DNA of 64,000 nt from Streptomyces dioscori (GTDB lineage: Bacteria; Actinomycetota; Actinomycetes; Streptomycetales; Streptomycetaceae). The DNA lies in contig NZ_KZ679042.1 of the NCBI RefSeq assembly GCF_003024195.1, positions 62,001-126,000 of the forward strand. The letters are read 5' to 3'. Made by a program: the position numbers and the translations under genes. The notes below the pieces were generated by a model that was not told the DNA's origin, made no database searches, and was given only the letters and a program-made list of their open reading frames with translations. Positions 41,764-49,911 of this stretch are shown here, piece after piece. Within the stretch, counting starts at the first letter, position 1. Each line of letters starts with the position of its first letter.

Positions 41764-41971
41764 GTGGTCGCCACGGTCGTCGATGTCGCCGGGGCGGTGC
41801 GCCACGCCCACGAGGTCGCCGGGGTTCCGGTGCTCGTGACCGAGCACGGCCCAACTCGGCCTCCACGAGGTGGACGGCGCCGCCTTCGAGCGCCGCCCGA
41901 AGCCGAGCCCGCAGGCTTACGCGGACGTGGTGCGCGCCTGTCGCGGCACGCTCGCCGACACCAGGAACTGA
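41764..41971 (+). pseudogene. GH1 beta-glucosidase remnant
   Basis: The frame from 41764 reads VVATVVDVAGAVRHAHEVAGVPVLVTEHG, the catalytic-nucleophile strand of GH1 enzymes (TEHG/TENG). After about 41850 a second frame continues LGLHEVDGAAFERRPKPSPQAYADVVRACRGTLADTRN-stop, the usual GH1 C-terminus. The roughly 50 residues normally between them, including the DNFEW block, are gone, and the frames do not match. This is the deleted and frameshifted end of a beta-glucosidase gene. Confidence 0.75.
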
Positions 41972-42019
41972 GCCGGTCGGCGAGCCGGCCGGCGGGCCGG
42001 GCACCGCTGCGGGCAGGCG

Positions 42020-42042
42020 TTGTCAGAGGCATCGGACACACT
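42020..42042 (+). promoter_or_regulatory. PafBC/RecA-NDp-type promoter (second copy)
   Basis: TTGTCAGAG (42020-42028), eight bases (GCATCGGA), then CACACT (42037-42042). The first 16 bases are identical to the promoter of 41193-41666. The -10 fits xAnnnT with C in place of T. The ATG follows after seven bases, exactly as in the other copy. Confidence 0.65.
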
Positions 42043-42049
42043 GCGCTGT

Positions 42050-42871
42050 ATGAACTCGGTCACCGCGCACGACTACGCCTGGATCCGCCCCTCGCTGATC
42101 TTCCGTCACATGATGGAGAGCGGGTACACCCTGACGCTGATACGGGGGCGGACCCCGCGCGAGGTGCTGCGAGCGATGGAGGCGGAACCGCGCGGCACCG
42201 GGGAGGGGACGGCCGGACTCATCGAGGCGGAAGCCGCTCACCGTACCGAGTCGGGCGACGACTACTGGGACGAGTCCTACGTCGCGGGTGCCTTCAGCGC
42301 TCCGGGCGAGGACGGCGACTGGACACTCGTCCTCGGCTTCGACGGTGGCCTGGGGATCGCGGCGACGGCCGTGGAGACGCTGTCGCAGGGCGGCCGGATC
42401 GTGGCGCACTCGGCCAACGGAGGCAAGCCCATCCACCTCTTCCACTGGTTCGAGGACGGTGAGCTGCGTACGACGTTCGAGGACCCTTCGTCGCGCGACG
42501 GCAGCACCCCTGATGAACTGGTCCCCCTGCTACGGGAGATCGGCTTCCCTCTGACCCCCGAGGGGGAGCACGACGAGAGCGCCCCGGACGTCGACCGCAA
42601 GGCGGCGGTCCTCGCGCTGGCCGAGAGGCTCACTGGGGTACGCGTCACCGAATCCCTCCTCCAGGACGCCGTGTTCGAGCTGGGACTCGTCCCCGAACAG
42701 CCCGCCGAGGAATGGACCGGCGTGGTCATCGACATCACCGACGCCCACGGGCAGCGGCTGTACAAGGAATGGACCTATGACGAGATAGCGGCGGTGTCGG
42801 ACCGCGCACGGGCGGGGGCCGACGCACCGGTCGAGATCACCCATGACGAGCCACCGGCCACGAATGCCTAG
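42050..42871 (+). CDS. DUF6461-like protein behind a DNA-damage-type promoter
   Basis: A 273-residue cytoplasmic protein of a Streptomyces-rich family (DUF6461-like): HDYAWIRPSLIFRHMMESGYTLTLIRGRTPREVLRAME near the start, then WTLVLGFDGGLGIAATAVETLSQGGRIVAHSANGGKPIHLFHWFEDGELRTTFE. The alternation of short strands and Trp/Phe-rich turns is typical of these proteins, which have no known activity. The start at 42050 is set by the promoter seven bases upstream. The upstream gene on the other strand shares this promoter type, suggesting co-induction after DNA damage. Confidence 0.8.
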   Translation: MNSVTAHDYAWIRPSLIFRHMMESGYTLTLIRGRTPREVLRAMEAEPRGTGEGTAGLIEAEAAHRTESGDDYWDESYVAGAFSAPGEDGDWTLVLGFDGGLGIAATAVETLSQGGRIVAHSANGGKPIHLFHWFEDGELRTTFEDPSSRDGSTPDELVPLLREIGFPLTPEGEHDESAPDVDRKAAVLALAERLTGVRVTESLLQDAVFELGLVPEQPAEEWTGVVIDITDAHGQRLYKEWTYDEIAAVSDRARAGADAPVEITHDEPPATNA

Positions 42872-42994
42872 CAGTGCACCTCTCGCCCATTACCTTACAG
42901 ATGAAAACTCACACCCGCTCCCCCTTGAATCGGCGAACTAACGTCCGTATCCTTACATGCGTTATCACTGTGGAGCGAGCAGATCGGAAGCAGC

Positions 42995-43552
42995 ATGAGC
43001 AGCGTCACGAGCACGGAAGCAATGGGCGTGGCCGCTCCCGGGGCGTTCGTCTCCTTCGTGCGGTTCGTGGTGTGCGGTGGGGGTGTCGGGGTTCTCGCCA
43101 GCGGGGCGGTGGCGCTGCTGGCCGGGGTGCTGCCGTGGGTGGTGGCGAACGCGGTGATCACCGTGGCGTCGACGGTCCTGTGCACCGAGTTGCACGCGCT
43201 GTTCACCTTCGGGACGGGGCAGCGGGCCGGGTGGCGGCGGCACTGGCAGTCCGCGGGGTCGGCGACGGCCGCGTACGCGGTGACGTCCCTGGCGGTGCTC
43301 GTCCTGCACCTGCTGCAGTCGTCACCCGGGCTGCTCACCGAGCAGATCGTCTACCTCGGCGCCTCCGGGCTCGCGGGGGTGGGGCGGTTCCTGGTGCTGC
43401 GACTGTTCGTCTTCACGGGTGACCGCGAGCGGGCGGGGATCAGCGAGGTCTCCCGGCCGCGTCCCGCACGGGCCATGGCCCCGGCGGCCGTCACGCGCGT
43501 GTCGCTCACGCAGGTGTCCCACTCCCGGCTGGTACTCGCAGCCGGGGCCTGA
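42995..43552 (+). CDS. GtrA-like membrane protein
   Basis: A 185-residue membrane protein with four spans (about 12-35, 40-62, 75-98 and 108-128), the GtrA/DPMS1 layout: FVRFVVCGGGVGVLASGAVALLA, ANAVITVASTVLCTELHALFTFG and the final RFLVLRLFVF. GtrA proteins assist transfer of lipid-linked sugars across the membrane for cell-wall glycans. The C-terminal 45 residues after FTGDRERAG are a basic, low-complexity tail. The preceding 120 bp are AT-rich and probably hold its promoter. Confidence 0.82.
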   Translation: MSSVTSTEAMGVAAPGAFVSFVRFVVCGGGVGVLASGAVALLAGVLPWVVANAVITVASTVLCTELHALFTFGTGQRAGWRRHWQSAGSATAAYAVTSLAVLVLHLLQSSPGLLTEQIVYLGASGLAGVGRFLVLRLFVFTGDRERAGISEVSRPRPARAMAPAAVTRVSLTQVSHSRLVLAAGA

Positions 43553-43809
43553 TCGACCGACTCGACCTCGCTGCGCTGAACAGGCCGGAGACACTGCTGT
43601 GGGACACCTGGGGCGTGGGAACGGGCGGCAACAGGGAGTTGACGGACGCGATCCGCGAACTGTACGACCGTGCCTCGCTGGTGGCGTGCGACGACGTACC
43701 CTTCGATGCGGCGCGGAAGCTGTTCGGGGAGAACGAGGGGCTGCGGACACCGAAGACGGTGCTGTCACTGGCACCGTTCAACGGTCCGAGCGAAGTCATA
43801 CTCCGGTGA
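43552..43809 (+). pseudogene. Unrecognised C-terminal gene fragment
   Basis: An open frame ending at 43809 reads LIDRLDLAALNRPETLLWDTWG ... ELTDAIRELYDRASLVACDDVPFDAARKLFGENEGLRTPKTVLSLAPFNGPSEVILR. It has real protein composition and the look of a C-terminus, but its upstream part runs out of frame into the end of the GtrA gene. A GTG at 43615 could start a 64-residue product, without a ribosome binding site. A remnant left by recombination is more likely. The family is not recognised. Confidence 0.4.
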
Positions 43810-44072
43810 CACGCCTCCCCGTCCCTCGGCAGGAGACCGGCACGGTGGAAAGCGTCGGCGCGTCGGCGCGTCGTCCGGCGACTGGCGGGCCGCCACCCTG
43901 ACCGACCTGGCCACCGACGCGTCCGCCGCGCGAACGAGCCGGCACCGGGCTGTCTCGACAAGCTGACCCGGTGGCTTCTCCGGTCCCCGCCCTCCACTTC
44001 AGCGCAAGAAGCGTCTATGGGCGCGCCGTCAGGTCTTTCGTTCGGTTCCGCAGGGCGGTCGCGGCCGGAGGG

Positions 44073-44234
44073 TCACAGGTACGACTGGAGCCAGTACAGG
44101 AGCAGCCCGGCCGCCCCCGTGCCGAGGCCGTACGCCATGCCGCGCAGCAGAGCGAAGGTGGCGGCGTCGCGCAGGCGGCGGCTCCGGCGGCGCGATCCCG
44201 TGCTGGAAACGACGTTTCGGGGCTTACGCTTCAT
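44073..44234 (-). CDS. Small basic membrane protein (53 residues)
   Basis: MKRKPRNVVSSTGSRRRSRR is followed by a single hydrophobic helix (GMAYGLGTGAAGLLLYWLQSYL). A strongly basic head and one C-terminal span predict a small inner-membrane protein with its N-terminus inside. It lies 95 bp downstream of the TPR-like gene on the same strand, with GGAAGG twelve bases before the ATG. It may be the third gene of the sigma factor operon. Function is unknown. Confidence 0.5.
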   Translation of the reverse strand: MKRKPRNVVSSTGSRRRSRRLRDAATFALLRGMAYGLGTGAAGLLLYWLQSYL

Positions 44235-44329
44235 GGTGTTGTACGTCCTTCCGGGCGTGAGGAGGAGCCTGCCGGCGGTCGATGGCCCAGTAACCGGGAC
44301 CGCGGGCGGGCTTCTCGTCCGTTCGGGGG

Positions 44330-45046
44330 TCAGAGGGAGCCGGTGCAGTCCTGCAGGCGCCGGGCGAGACCGGCGTCGGGGCGGCACACGAGTCGGTCGG
44401 CGTCGTCCTGAGTCGCAAGGCGGCGCACTTCGGCGTCCAGGGCCGGCGTGACGGGGGCCGGCGGCCGGTGGCGCCGGGTGTAGGCCGCGAACCTGCCGAC
44501 CGTGGAAACGAACGTCGCCTTCACGGCGACATCGTCGTCCAGGTCGACGACGAGGAGCAGCATCTCGCGCCAGTGCTCGGCCTCCGCGGTCTCACCCCGG
44601 GACCTGTGCAGCAGTTGCAGGCACAGGGCGCTGGCCCCGATGCCGGCGCCGGCCGTGAAACGCCACCAGAACTGGGCGCTTTCGGGGTGACCCGCCAGGT
44701 ACAGCATGCAGGCGAAGACGTGCGCGCCGTCCAGGTCGATCTCCTCCGTGTCCCGGTCACGCGTCAGCAGACGGTAGGCGTCGCTCTCGCCGAGTGTCGC
44801 GGCGTACCGCTCGACGTGCGTGGTGGCGCCGGGCTGGTCGAGGCTCCAGCTGACGAACTCCTTCAGATGGCGCAGGGCACGGGAGACGGACGGGACGGTG
44901 TCCGGGACCGGGCTGTAGCCGGCGTCCCGGGCCAGGCGGAGCAGTCCGGCGGGAACGTCGAACGCGGGCTGCCGGGCGCGCAGGCGCAGGCCTGCCGCGG
45001 CCAGCACCTGTTCGGTGTGCGAGACAGATCCCTTCTGGGCGCTCAT
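44330..45046 (-). CDS. TPR-like helical protein encoded with an ECF sigma factor
   Basis: A 238-residue, largely helical soluble protein. Its core (GAHVFACMLYLAGHPESAQFWWRFTAGAGIGASALCLQLLHRSRGETAEAEHWREMLLLVVDL) has the repeated helix-pair texture of tetratricopeptide proteins often paired with sigma factors in Streptomyces. There is no membrane span, zinc motif or kinase domain, so it is not a classical anti-sigma. The ATG at 45046 lies directly against the sigma factor stop. I infer a regulatory partner of that sigma factor; direct evidence is lacking. Confidence 0.7.
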   Translation of the reverse strand: MSAQKGSVSHTEQVLAAAGLRLRARQPAFDVPAGLLRLARDAGYSPVPDTVPSVSRALRHLKEFVSWSLDQPGATTHVERYAATLGESDAYRLLTRDRDTEEIDLDGAHVFACMLYLAGHPESAQFWWRFTAGAGIGASALCLQLLHRSRGETAEAEHWREMLLLVVDLDDDVAVKATFVSTVGRFAAYTRRHRPPAPVTPALDAEVRRLATQDDADRLVCRPDAGLARRLQDCTGSL

Positions 45047-45559
45047 TCAGTTGCTCCTTCGGATACGGGCGGGCATGGCCTGCTCAAGACGGTGCTTGGC
45101 CTTGCGGCCGTGGTAGTCGACGGTGCTGGCCGACACGCCGAGATACCAGGCGATGTCGGCGGTGGCACAGCCGCACAGGTACCGCAGGACCATGACGTCG
45201 AACTGCCGCGACGGCAGGGTGCACAGGGCACGCGCCACGTCGTTGTCCTCGGTCAGTTCTGCCAGGTTGTCCCGGTAGCTCGTCAGCTTCTCGGAGATGA
45301 CGGTGCGCCGCAGGATCGCCCACGTCTGCTGGTGGACGTTGCCGTCGGCAAGGAGGTCCGGCCAGTGCGCGAGGATCTCGAAGTAGGCGCGGTGGACGGC
45401 GTCTTCGGCGTCCTGCCGGTCGTTGAGCACGGCTAGCGCGAACCGGTGGTAGTGCTCCTGGTTCTTCAGGTAGAGCGCCTCGAAATCCAGCGGGAAGGGC
45501 AGCACTCCGGTGGCTATCACCGGGCTGCCGCCGGCCCCCGCTCGGGCATCGTCAGTCAT
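45047..45559 (-). CDS. ECF-type RNA polymerase sigma factor
   Basis: A 170-residue sigma-70 family protein. Region 2 reads FEALYLKNQEHYHRFALAVLNDRQDAEDAVHRAYFEILAHWPDLL; region 4 reads ARALCTLPSRQFDVMVLRYLCGCATADIAWYLGVSASTVDYHGRKAKHRLEQAM with a clear helix-turn-helix. The start at 45559 (MTDDARAG) is set by AGAGG five bases upstream; an extension to 45580 is unlikely. It is immediately followed by a TPR-like gene rather than a transmembrane anti-sigma. The target promoters are unknown. Confidence 0.85.
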   Translation of the reverse strand: MTDDARAGAGGSPVIATGVLPFPLDFEALYLKNQEHYHRFALAVLNDRQDAEDAVHRAYFEILAHWPDLLADGNVHQQTWAILRRTVISEKLTSYRDNLAELTEDNDVARALCTLPSRQFDVMVLRYLCGCATADIAWYLGVSASTVDYHGRKAKHRLEQAMPARIRRSN

Positions 45560-46245
45560 GGATCCTCTTCGTTGAGGCAAGATGCGAACGGCTCCGCGCT
45601 ACGGGATGCGCACCTGCGGCGCCTTCTGACGACGCCTATGAAACTCGGCCGAACGGGCGAACACGCATGCGCGCCAGGGTGAACATGACACAGCGATACT
45701 TGAAGAATGCACAAGGCTGCCGCATACCGATCGGTAACGCAGAGTGGCCAGCGGTTTCCCCTGGAGGGCCAACAGGTGGTCTACGCCTCTTCTGACCCAA
45801 CTGTGTTGCAGTTCACTCGCGGAACCAGCGAATCCACTCACGTGGCTTCACTCGAACAGGTGGATATATGCAGTGTTCGCACATGAAGCAGCCTGCATAC
45901 GATCCGTCATGGAGGCGGTGAGCGCTGCCTGTTCGCGAACGGACGGGCTCGACGGATGCGCGCGCCAAACGACTTCGCCACCCGGCCTCCACCGACCTCG
46001 ATGTGACGTTCCGTGTGTACGTCAGCCTTCGAGGCGCAGGGCACGGCCGTCGCCGTCAGGAGAAAAGCCGAAGCGGCACCTGTCCGCTACGCGGTGGCGC
46101 CGGTAACGTGCCGACGGTGCTCGCTTCTGTGCTGCTCATGACACCGGCCGTCCTGATCCGGTACGGCGAGCCGCCGTCAACTCCTCAGCGGCAACGCCGG
46201 ATTCGGTGAACAGGCCGCGATGAAGCCCCCACTCAAGGAGTCCGC
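45560..46245. other. Long intergenic region without a recognisable gene
   Basis: 686 bp between divergent genes. Short open frames exist on both strands but none has family resemblance or a convincing ribosome binding site, and the base composition (AT-richer from about 45640 to 45900) is that of regulatory DNA. It should contain the sigma operon promoter at its left end; the AAGGAG of the hydrolase gene lies at the right end. I see no stable RNA signature. Confidence 0.5.
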
Positions 46246-47520
46246 ATGGCAACACCGCTCAGCCGTCGCACCCTTCTGGCCGCAGGCACGGGCGCCGCCG
46301 CCGGCCTGTCCCTGCCCGGCGTCGCCGCGTACGCCGACGACCGTGCGACGAAAGGCATGAGATTCACCCTCGACGCCCAGGTGCTGGACGGCGGTGAACA
46401 GGTCACCTCGGTCACGCTCGATGCCGCCCGGCTCGGCCCGATCGACCCCGCCAGCCTGACCACCGGCACCTTCACCGTGCACGCCAAGGCCACCAGCCCG
46501 CTCCCCATCGCCGACGGCGACGCCATTTTCAGCGAGTACGACCTCGACCGGACGGTGACCGCCGCCCGGCTCGACCGCCGCGGCAACATCGTGCTCGATC
46601 TGAGCCATGCCGAGGGCCAGATCAGCGGCAGCACCCTCGGGTACATCGCCGGCAGGGGCCGCAACGTCATGCTCGACCTCACCTACACCATCACCCAGCA
46701 GGCCCCGTTCGCCTTACGCGATCACCGATCGATCACCATCAAGGACTTCGTGCAGAGCCGTCGGCTGTCGGACCCCGAGGTCGACGCCTTCAGCTCCCAC
46801 GTCTCCGGATCCGGCATGAAGTACCGGCTGTACTCCCCCGCCGGCGCCCACTCCTCCGGGCGGAGCAAGCGCCCGCTGATCGTCTGGCTGCACGGCGGCG
46901 GCGAGGGCGCCTCGCTGCCCGACTACTACGACAACGAGACCACGCTCCGGGCCAACCGCGGCGCACTGGGCTTCGCCACCCCCGAAGCACAGCGCATCTT
47001 CGGCGGCGCCTATGTCCTGGCCCCCCAGAGCACCTCTGCCTGGATGCAGGACGGCCCCCGCTTCGCCCCGCTCATCCGCGAGATCATCGGCGACGTCGTG
47101 CGCGGTGGCCGCATCGACCGCGACCGGATCCACGTCGTCGGCTGCAGCAACGGCGGCTACATGAGCATGAAGATGACCACCGTCTATCCCACTCTGTTCG
47201 CCGCTTCCGTGCCGATCTGCGGCGTGGTCGGATCCTTCCCGCCCGGCGGCCCGCCGCTGATCCCCGACAGCGAACTGGCGCAGATCAGCACGCCCAGCTG
47301 GCTCGTCACCTCCCGCGACGACCTCACCGTGGACCCGCAGGCCAACACCGTCCACGCGCACGAGCTCATCCCCGGTTCGCTCGTGACGCTCTACGACCAT
47401 GTCGTCCGGAACGGCCACCAGTTCTCCGGTCACTGGTCATGGATCTACGTCGCCCGCAACGACCCGAGCATCGACGGAACCCATGTCTGGCAGTGGATGG
47501 CCGCCCAGCGTCGCCCCTGA
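46246..47520 (+). CDS. Tat-exported alpha/beta hydrolase (prolyl oligopeptidase/PHB depolymerase-like), TTA codon
   Basis: A 424-residue secreted hydrolase with a twin-arginine signal (SRRTLLAAGTGAAAGLSLPG). Residues about 40-170 form a beta-sandwich lead domain, and about 200-424 the alpha/beta hydrolase. The oxyanion strand is LIVWLHGGGEGA, the nucleophile Ser is in VVGCSNGGYMSM, and the acid and His are probably in SRDDLTVDP and GHQFSGHWSW. The layout is that of CE1-like esterases and extracellular PHB depolymerases. Codon 157 (46714-46716, Leu in FALRD) is TTA, so translation should depend on the bldA tRNA and be tied to development. Confidence 0.82.
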   Translation: MATPLSRRTLLAAGTGAAAGLSLPGVAAYADDRATKGMRFTLDAQVLDGGEQVTSVTLDAARLGPIDPASLTTGTFTVHAKATSPLPIADGDAIFSEYDLDRTVTAARLDRRGNIVLDLSHAEGQISGSTLGYIAGRGRNVMLDLTYTITQQAPFALRDHRSITIKDFVQSRRLSDPEVDAFSSHVSGSGMKYRLYSPAGAHSSGRSKRPLIVWLHGGGEGASLPDYYDNETTLRANRGALGFATPEAQRIFGGAYVLAPQSTSAWMQDGPRFAPLIREIIGDVVRGGRIDRDRIHVVGCSNGGYMSMKMTTVYPTLFAASVPICGVVGSFPPGGPPLIPDSELAQISTPSWLVTSRDDLTVDPQANTVHAHELIPGSLVTLYDHVVRNGHQFSGHWSWIYVARNDPSIDGTHVWQWMAAQRRP

Positions 47521-47604
47521 TATGGGGGTGTGCTGAGCGGTGTGCGGCGAGTGGTTCTCGGCTGTCCCGCGCTGCGCCTCCGGCGGGCGCCGCGCGGGCG
47601 GGAA

Positions 47605-48132
47605 CTACGTGCGGACCCGGCCCCACGGCTTGAAGACCGAGAGCACCATCGCGAAACTCAGCAGCACCATGGCGGTGGCGGCGAGGAACGCGACGAACCA
47701 GATGTCGCGCAACGGCTGTTCACCCGAGGCGAGTTCGGTGATCGGGCCCAGGAACAGCAGCAGCATCACGCACGCGATGCCGTTGAGGGCCAGCTTCACC
47801 GACACCCACCAGTAGCGGACGAGCCCCCACTTGGTCGCCAGCCCCAGCAGGACACCGGTGACGAGGCACACCACCCCTGCCGCGAGGGCAGACAGCAGCA
47901 GGGGGACGACGAAGAAGTCCGCGAGGGCCCGGTACACGGCGGTGCGGTCGTCGCCCGCGCGTACCCAGCCGACCACCACCAGAACGGTGGCGACGACGTC
48001 GATGCCGATCCAGGCTCCCGCCGACACGACATGCGTGACGAGGATGCTCTTGCGCAGCCGGGCCGGGATGCGCCAGCGGACTCGGTTTCCCCGTGGGGGC
48101 GGAGTGGTGCGGGGCGCGGTGAGGGTACTCAT
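47605..48132 (-). CDS. DUF2269-like membrane protein
   Basis: A 175-residue protein with four spans at about 28-55 (ILVTHVVSAGAWIGIDVVATVLVVVG), 70-98, 105-125 and 142-165. The first helix carries the conserved His and Trp (THVVSAGAWIG) and the third begins RYWWVSVKLALNG, as in the DUF2269 family. The function is unknown. AAGGACGACC precedes the ATG at 48132; longer in-frame starts lie inside the neighbouring gene and are rejected. Confidence 0.82.
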   Translation of the reverse strand: MSTLTAPRTTPPPRGNRVRWRIPARLRKSILVTHVVSAGAWIGIDVVATVLVVVGWVRAGDDRTAVYRALADFFVVPLLLSALAAGVVCLVTGVLLGLATKWGLVRYWWVSVKLALNGIACVMLLLFLGPITELASGEQPLRDIWFVAFLAATAMVLLSFAMVLSVFKPWGRVRT

Positions 48133-48176
48133 GGTCGTCCTTGTCTCCGGAGGGCACGGGTCGTCCTGAGCGGGTT

Positions 48177-48956
48177 TCAGTCGGTCAGGACTGCCAGCGC
48201 GGCGGCGTGCACACCCGGCGCGGCGGCAAGGTAGCTTTCGGCGGCCAGTTCCCACGGCTTGCCTTCGAAGTCGGTGACGACGCCTCCGGCCTCCTGGACC
48301 AGCAGCACACCTGCCGCGTGCGACCGGACGTTGTCGAACTGCCAGTGCAGGTCCATCCGGCCCGCGGCGACCTGGGCCAGTTGATGGGTCACCGGTACGG
48401 ACACCCGCACATACAGGGCGGAGTTCGTCATCGCGGCGAAGGCGGAGCCCATCCGCCGCGCGAGTTCGGGGTCATGGCCCGGCTGTGCCTGGCCGGTTCC
48501 GGCGAGTGCGCCGTCCAGCGACGTCTTGGCCGAGACCCGCAGCCGTACACCGTTGAGGAACGCCCCGCCGCCCTCGGTCGCGGTGAACATCTCGTCGAGG
48601 ACCGGGAAGTGGACCACCGCCAGCACCGGGCGGCCGTCGCGGACGAGGCTCACGCCGATGTTCCAGTCGGGCGTGCCGTGTACGGCGTTGACGTTGCCGC
48701 CGACCGGGTCGATGAGCCACCACTCGCCCGTGGCCATGGGCCCCGAGCCGTGCTCGTCGTTGAGCCAGCCCCCGCTCGGCAGAGCCTCGGTCAGCGCGGG
48801 ACGCAACACGTCGACCACAGCCGCGTCATTGGCCTGGAGGCTCGCCAGCAGTTCGGGGAGAGCGGGCGGACGGGACTCGGTGGAGTAGCGCGTCATCATC
48901 CGGGCGCCGGCGGCGCGGACGGCGGCGACGGTCGCGGCGAGAAGTTCCTGGCTCAT
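48177..48956 (-). CDS. Inositol monophosphatase-like protein lacking metal ligands
   Basis: A 259-residue IMPase-fold protein. The general architecture is clear (WLNDEHGSGP, WWLIDPVGGNVN at 79-90, GGAFLNG, AAGVLLVQEAGGVVTDFEG), but both catalytic signatures are altered. The canonical DPxDGTxN is DPVGGNVN, losing the second Asp and the Thr, and the C-terminal WDxxAG is RSHAAG, losing that Asp. Normal magnesium-dependent phosphatase activity is therefore doubtful. It is divergent from a LysR regulator, the usual layout for a regulated enzyme. A changed reaction or a binding role is possible. Confidence 0.85.
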   Translation of the reverse strand: MSQELLAATVAAVRAAGARMMTRYSTESRPPALPELLASLQANDAAVVDVLRPALTEALPSGGWLNDEHGSGPMATGEWWLIDPVGGNVNAVHGTPDWNIGVSLVRDGRPVLAVVHFPVLDEMFTATEGGGAFLNGVRLRVSAKTSLDGALAGTGQAQPGHDPELARRMGSAFAAMTNSALYVRVSVPVTHQLAQVAAGRMDLHWQFDNVRSHAAGVLLVQEAGGVVTDFEGKPWELAAESYLAAAPGVHAAALAVLTD

Positions 48957-49011
48957 GGGATGCTCCTGAAGTTGTCCGGGACGGATCTATGACTTGTTAA
49001 GGTTTACTGTC

Positions 49012-49911
49012 ATGCAATTGGACTTGAATCTGCTGACCGTGCTGGACGCCCTGCTCGAAGAGGGCAGCGTGATGGGCGCGGCCGAGCGGTTGCACCTGTC
49101 GTCACCCGCGGTCAGTCGCACCCTCGGCCGGCTTCGCGCCGTCACCGGGGACGACATCCTCGTACGCACCGGTCACTCGATGGCCCCGACCCCGTACGCG
49201 GTGTCGGTGCGGGAGGACGTGCACCGGCTGGTCCGGCAGGCGCACGAAGTGCTGTCGCCGATCCGGGAGTTGGACCCGGCCGAGATGGAGCGGACCTTCA
49301 CGATCCAGTGCCATGACGCGGTGGCCGCGTCCCTGCTGCCCGTACTGGTCGGGCGGATCCAACAGCAGGCTCCAGGCGTGCAGTTGCGGGCGCTGGCGGA
49401 GAACTCCGTCGACACCGACGACCTGCGACACGGTCGCGTCGACCTGGAACTCGGCGGTGGCAGGCCGAGCATGCCCGAGTTCCGGTCCGAGCCGCTCGGC
49501 GACGATCGGTTCGTGGTGGCGATGCGCGCGGACCATCCGTGCGCCGCCGGACTCGATCTGGCCGCCTACGCGGCGCAGCCCCATGTGGTGATCTCCCGGC
49601 GTGGCCGCCTCACCGCGCCGATCGACGACATGCTGGCCGCCGAAGGCCTGCATCGCCGGGTGGTCGCTGCGGTGGCCACGGTGTCGGCCGCGCTGCAGAT
49701 CGCCGCCCGTGGTGACGCGCTGGTCACCTGCACGGCGATCCTGGGCGGCCCGCTCATCGAGGCTCTGGGGCTCGTCGCCCGGCCGCTGCCGATCGATTCC
49801 CCGGTCGTGACGATCAACTGCAACTGGCACCAGCGCTACGATTCCGACCCCGCTCACGCCTGGCTCCGCGAGCAGGTCCGGGCGTCGGTCGAGGAGATCA
49901 CCGCGGGCTGA
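49012..49911 (+). CDS. LysR-family transcriptional regulator
   Basis: A 299-residue LysR protein with the N-terminal winged HTH (LDLNLLTVLDALLEEGSVMGAAERLHLSSPAVSRTLGRLRAVTGDDILVRTG) and a two-lobe effector domain (TFTIQCHDAVAASLLPVLVGRIQQQAPGVQLRAL ... DDRFVVAMRADHP). It resembles the NodD/LinR-like branch with the (V)RTGHSMAPTPYA helix. ATG 49012 (MQLDLNLL) is the standard family start. It is divergent from the IMPase-like gene and the AT-rich 55-bp gap probably holds its operator. It ends directly against the next, convergent gene. Confidence 0.92.
   Translation: MQLDLNLLTVLDALLEEGSVMGAAERLHLSSPAVSRTLGRLRAVTGDDILVRTGHSMAPTPYAVSVREDVHRLVRQAHEVLSPIRELDPAEMERTFTIQCHDAVAASLLPVLVGRIQQQAPGVQLRALAENSVDTDDLRHGRVDLELGGGRPSMPEFRSEPLGDDRFVVAMRADHPCAAGLDLAAYAAQPHVVISRRGRLTAPIDDMLAAEGLHRRVVAAVATVSAALQIAARGDALVTCTAILGGPLIEALGLVARPLPIDSPVVTINCNWHQRYDSDPAHAWLREQVRASVEEITAG

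Noticed and set aside
45560..46245. Possible small RNA or riboswitch in the long gap
   Set aside because: I found no convincing conserved fold or terminator; nothing beyond length supports it.
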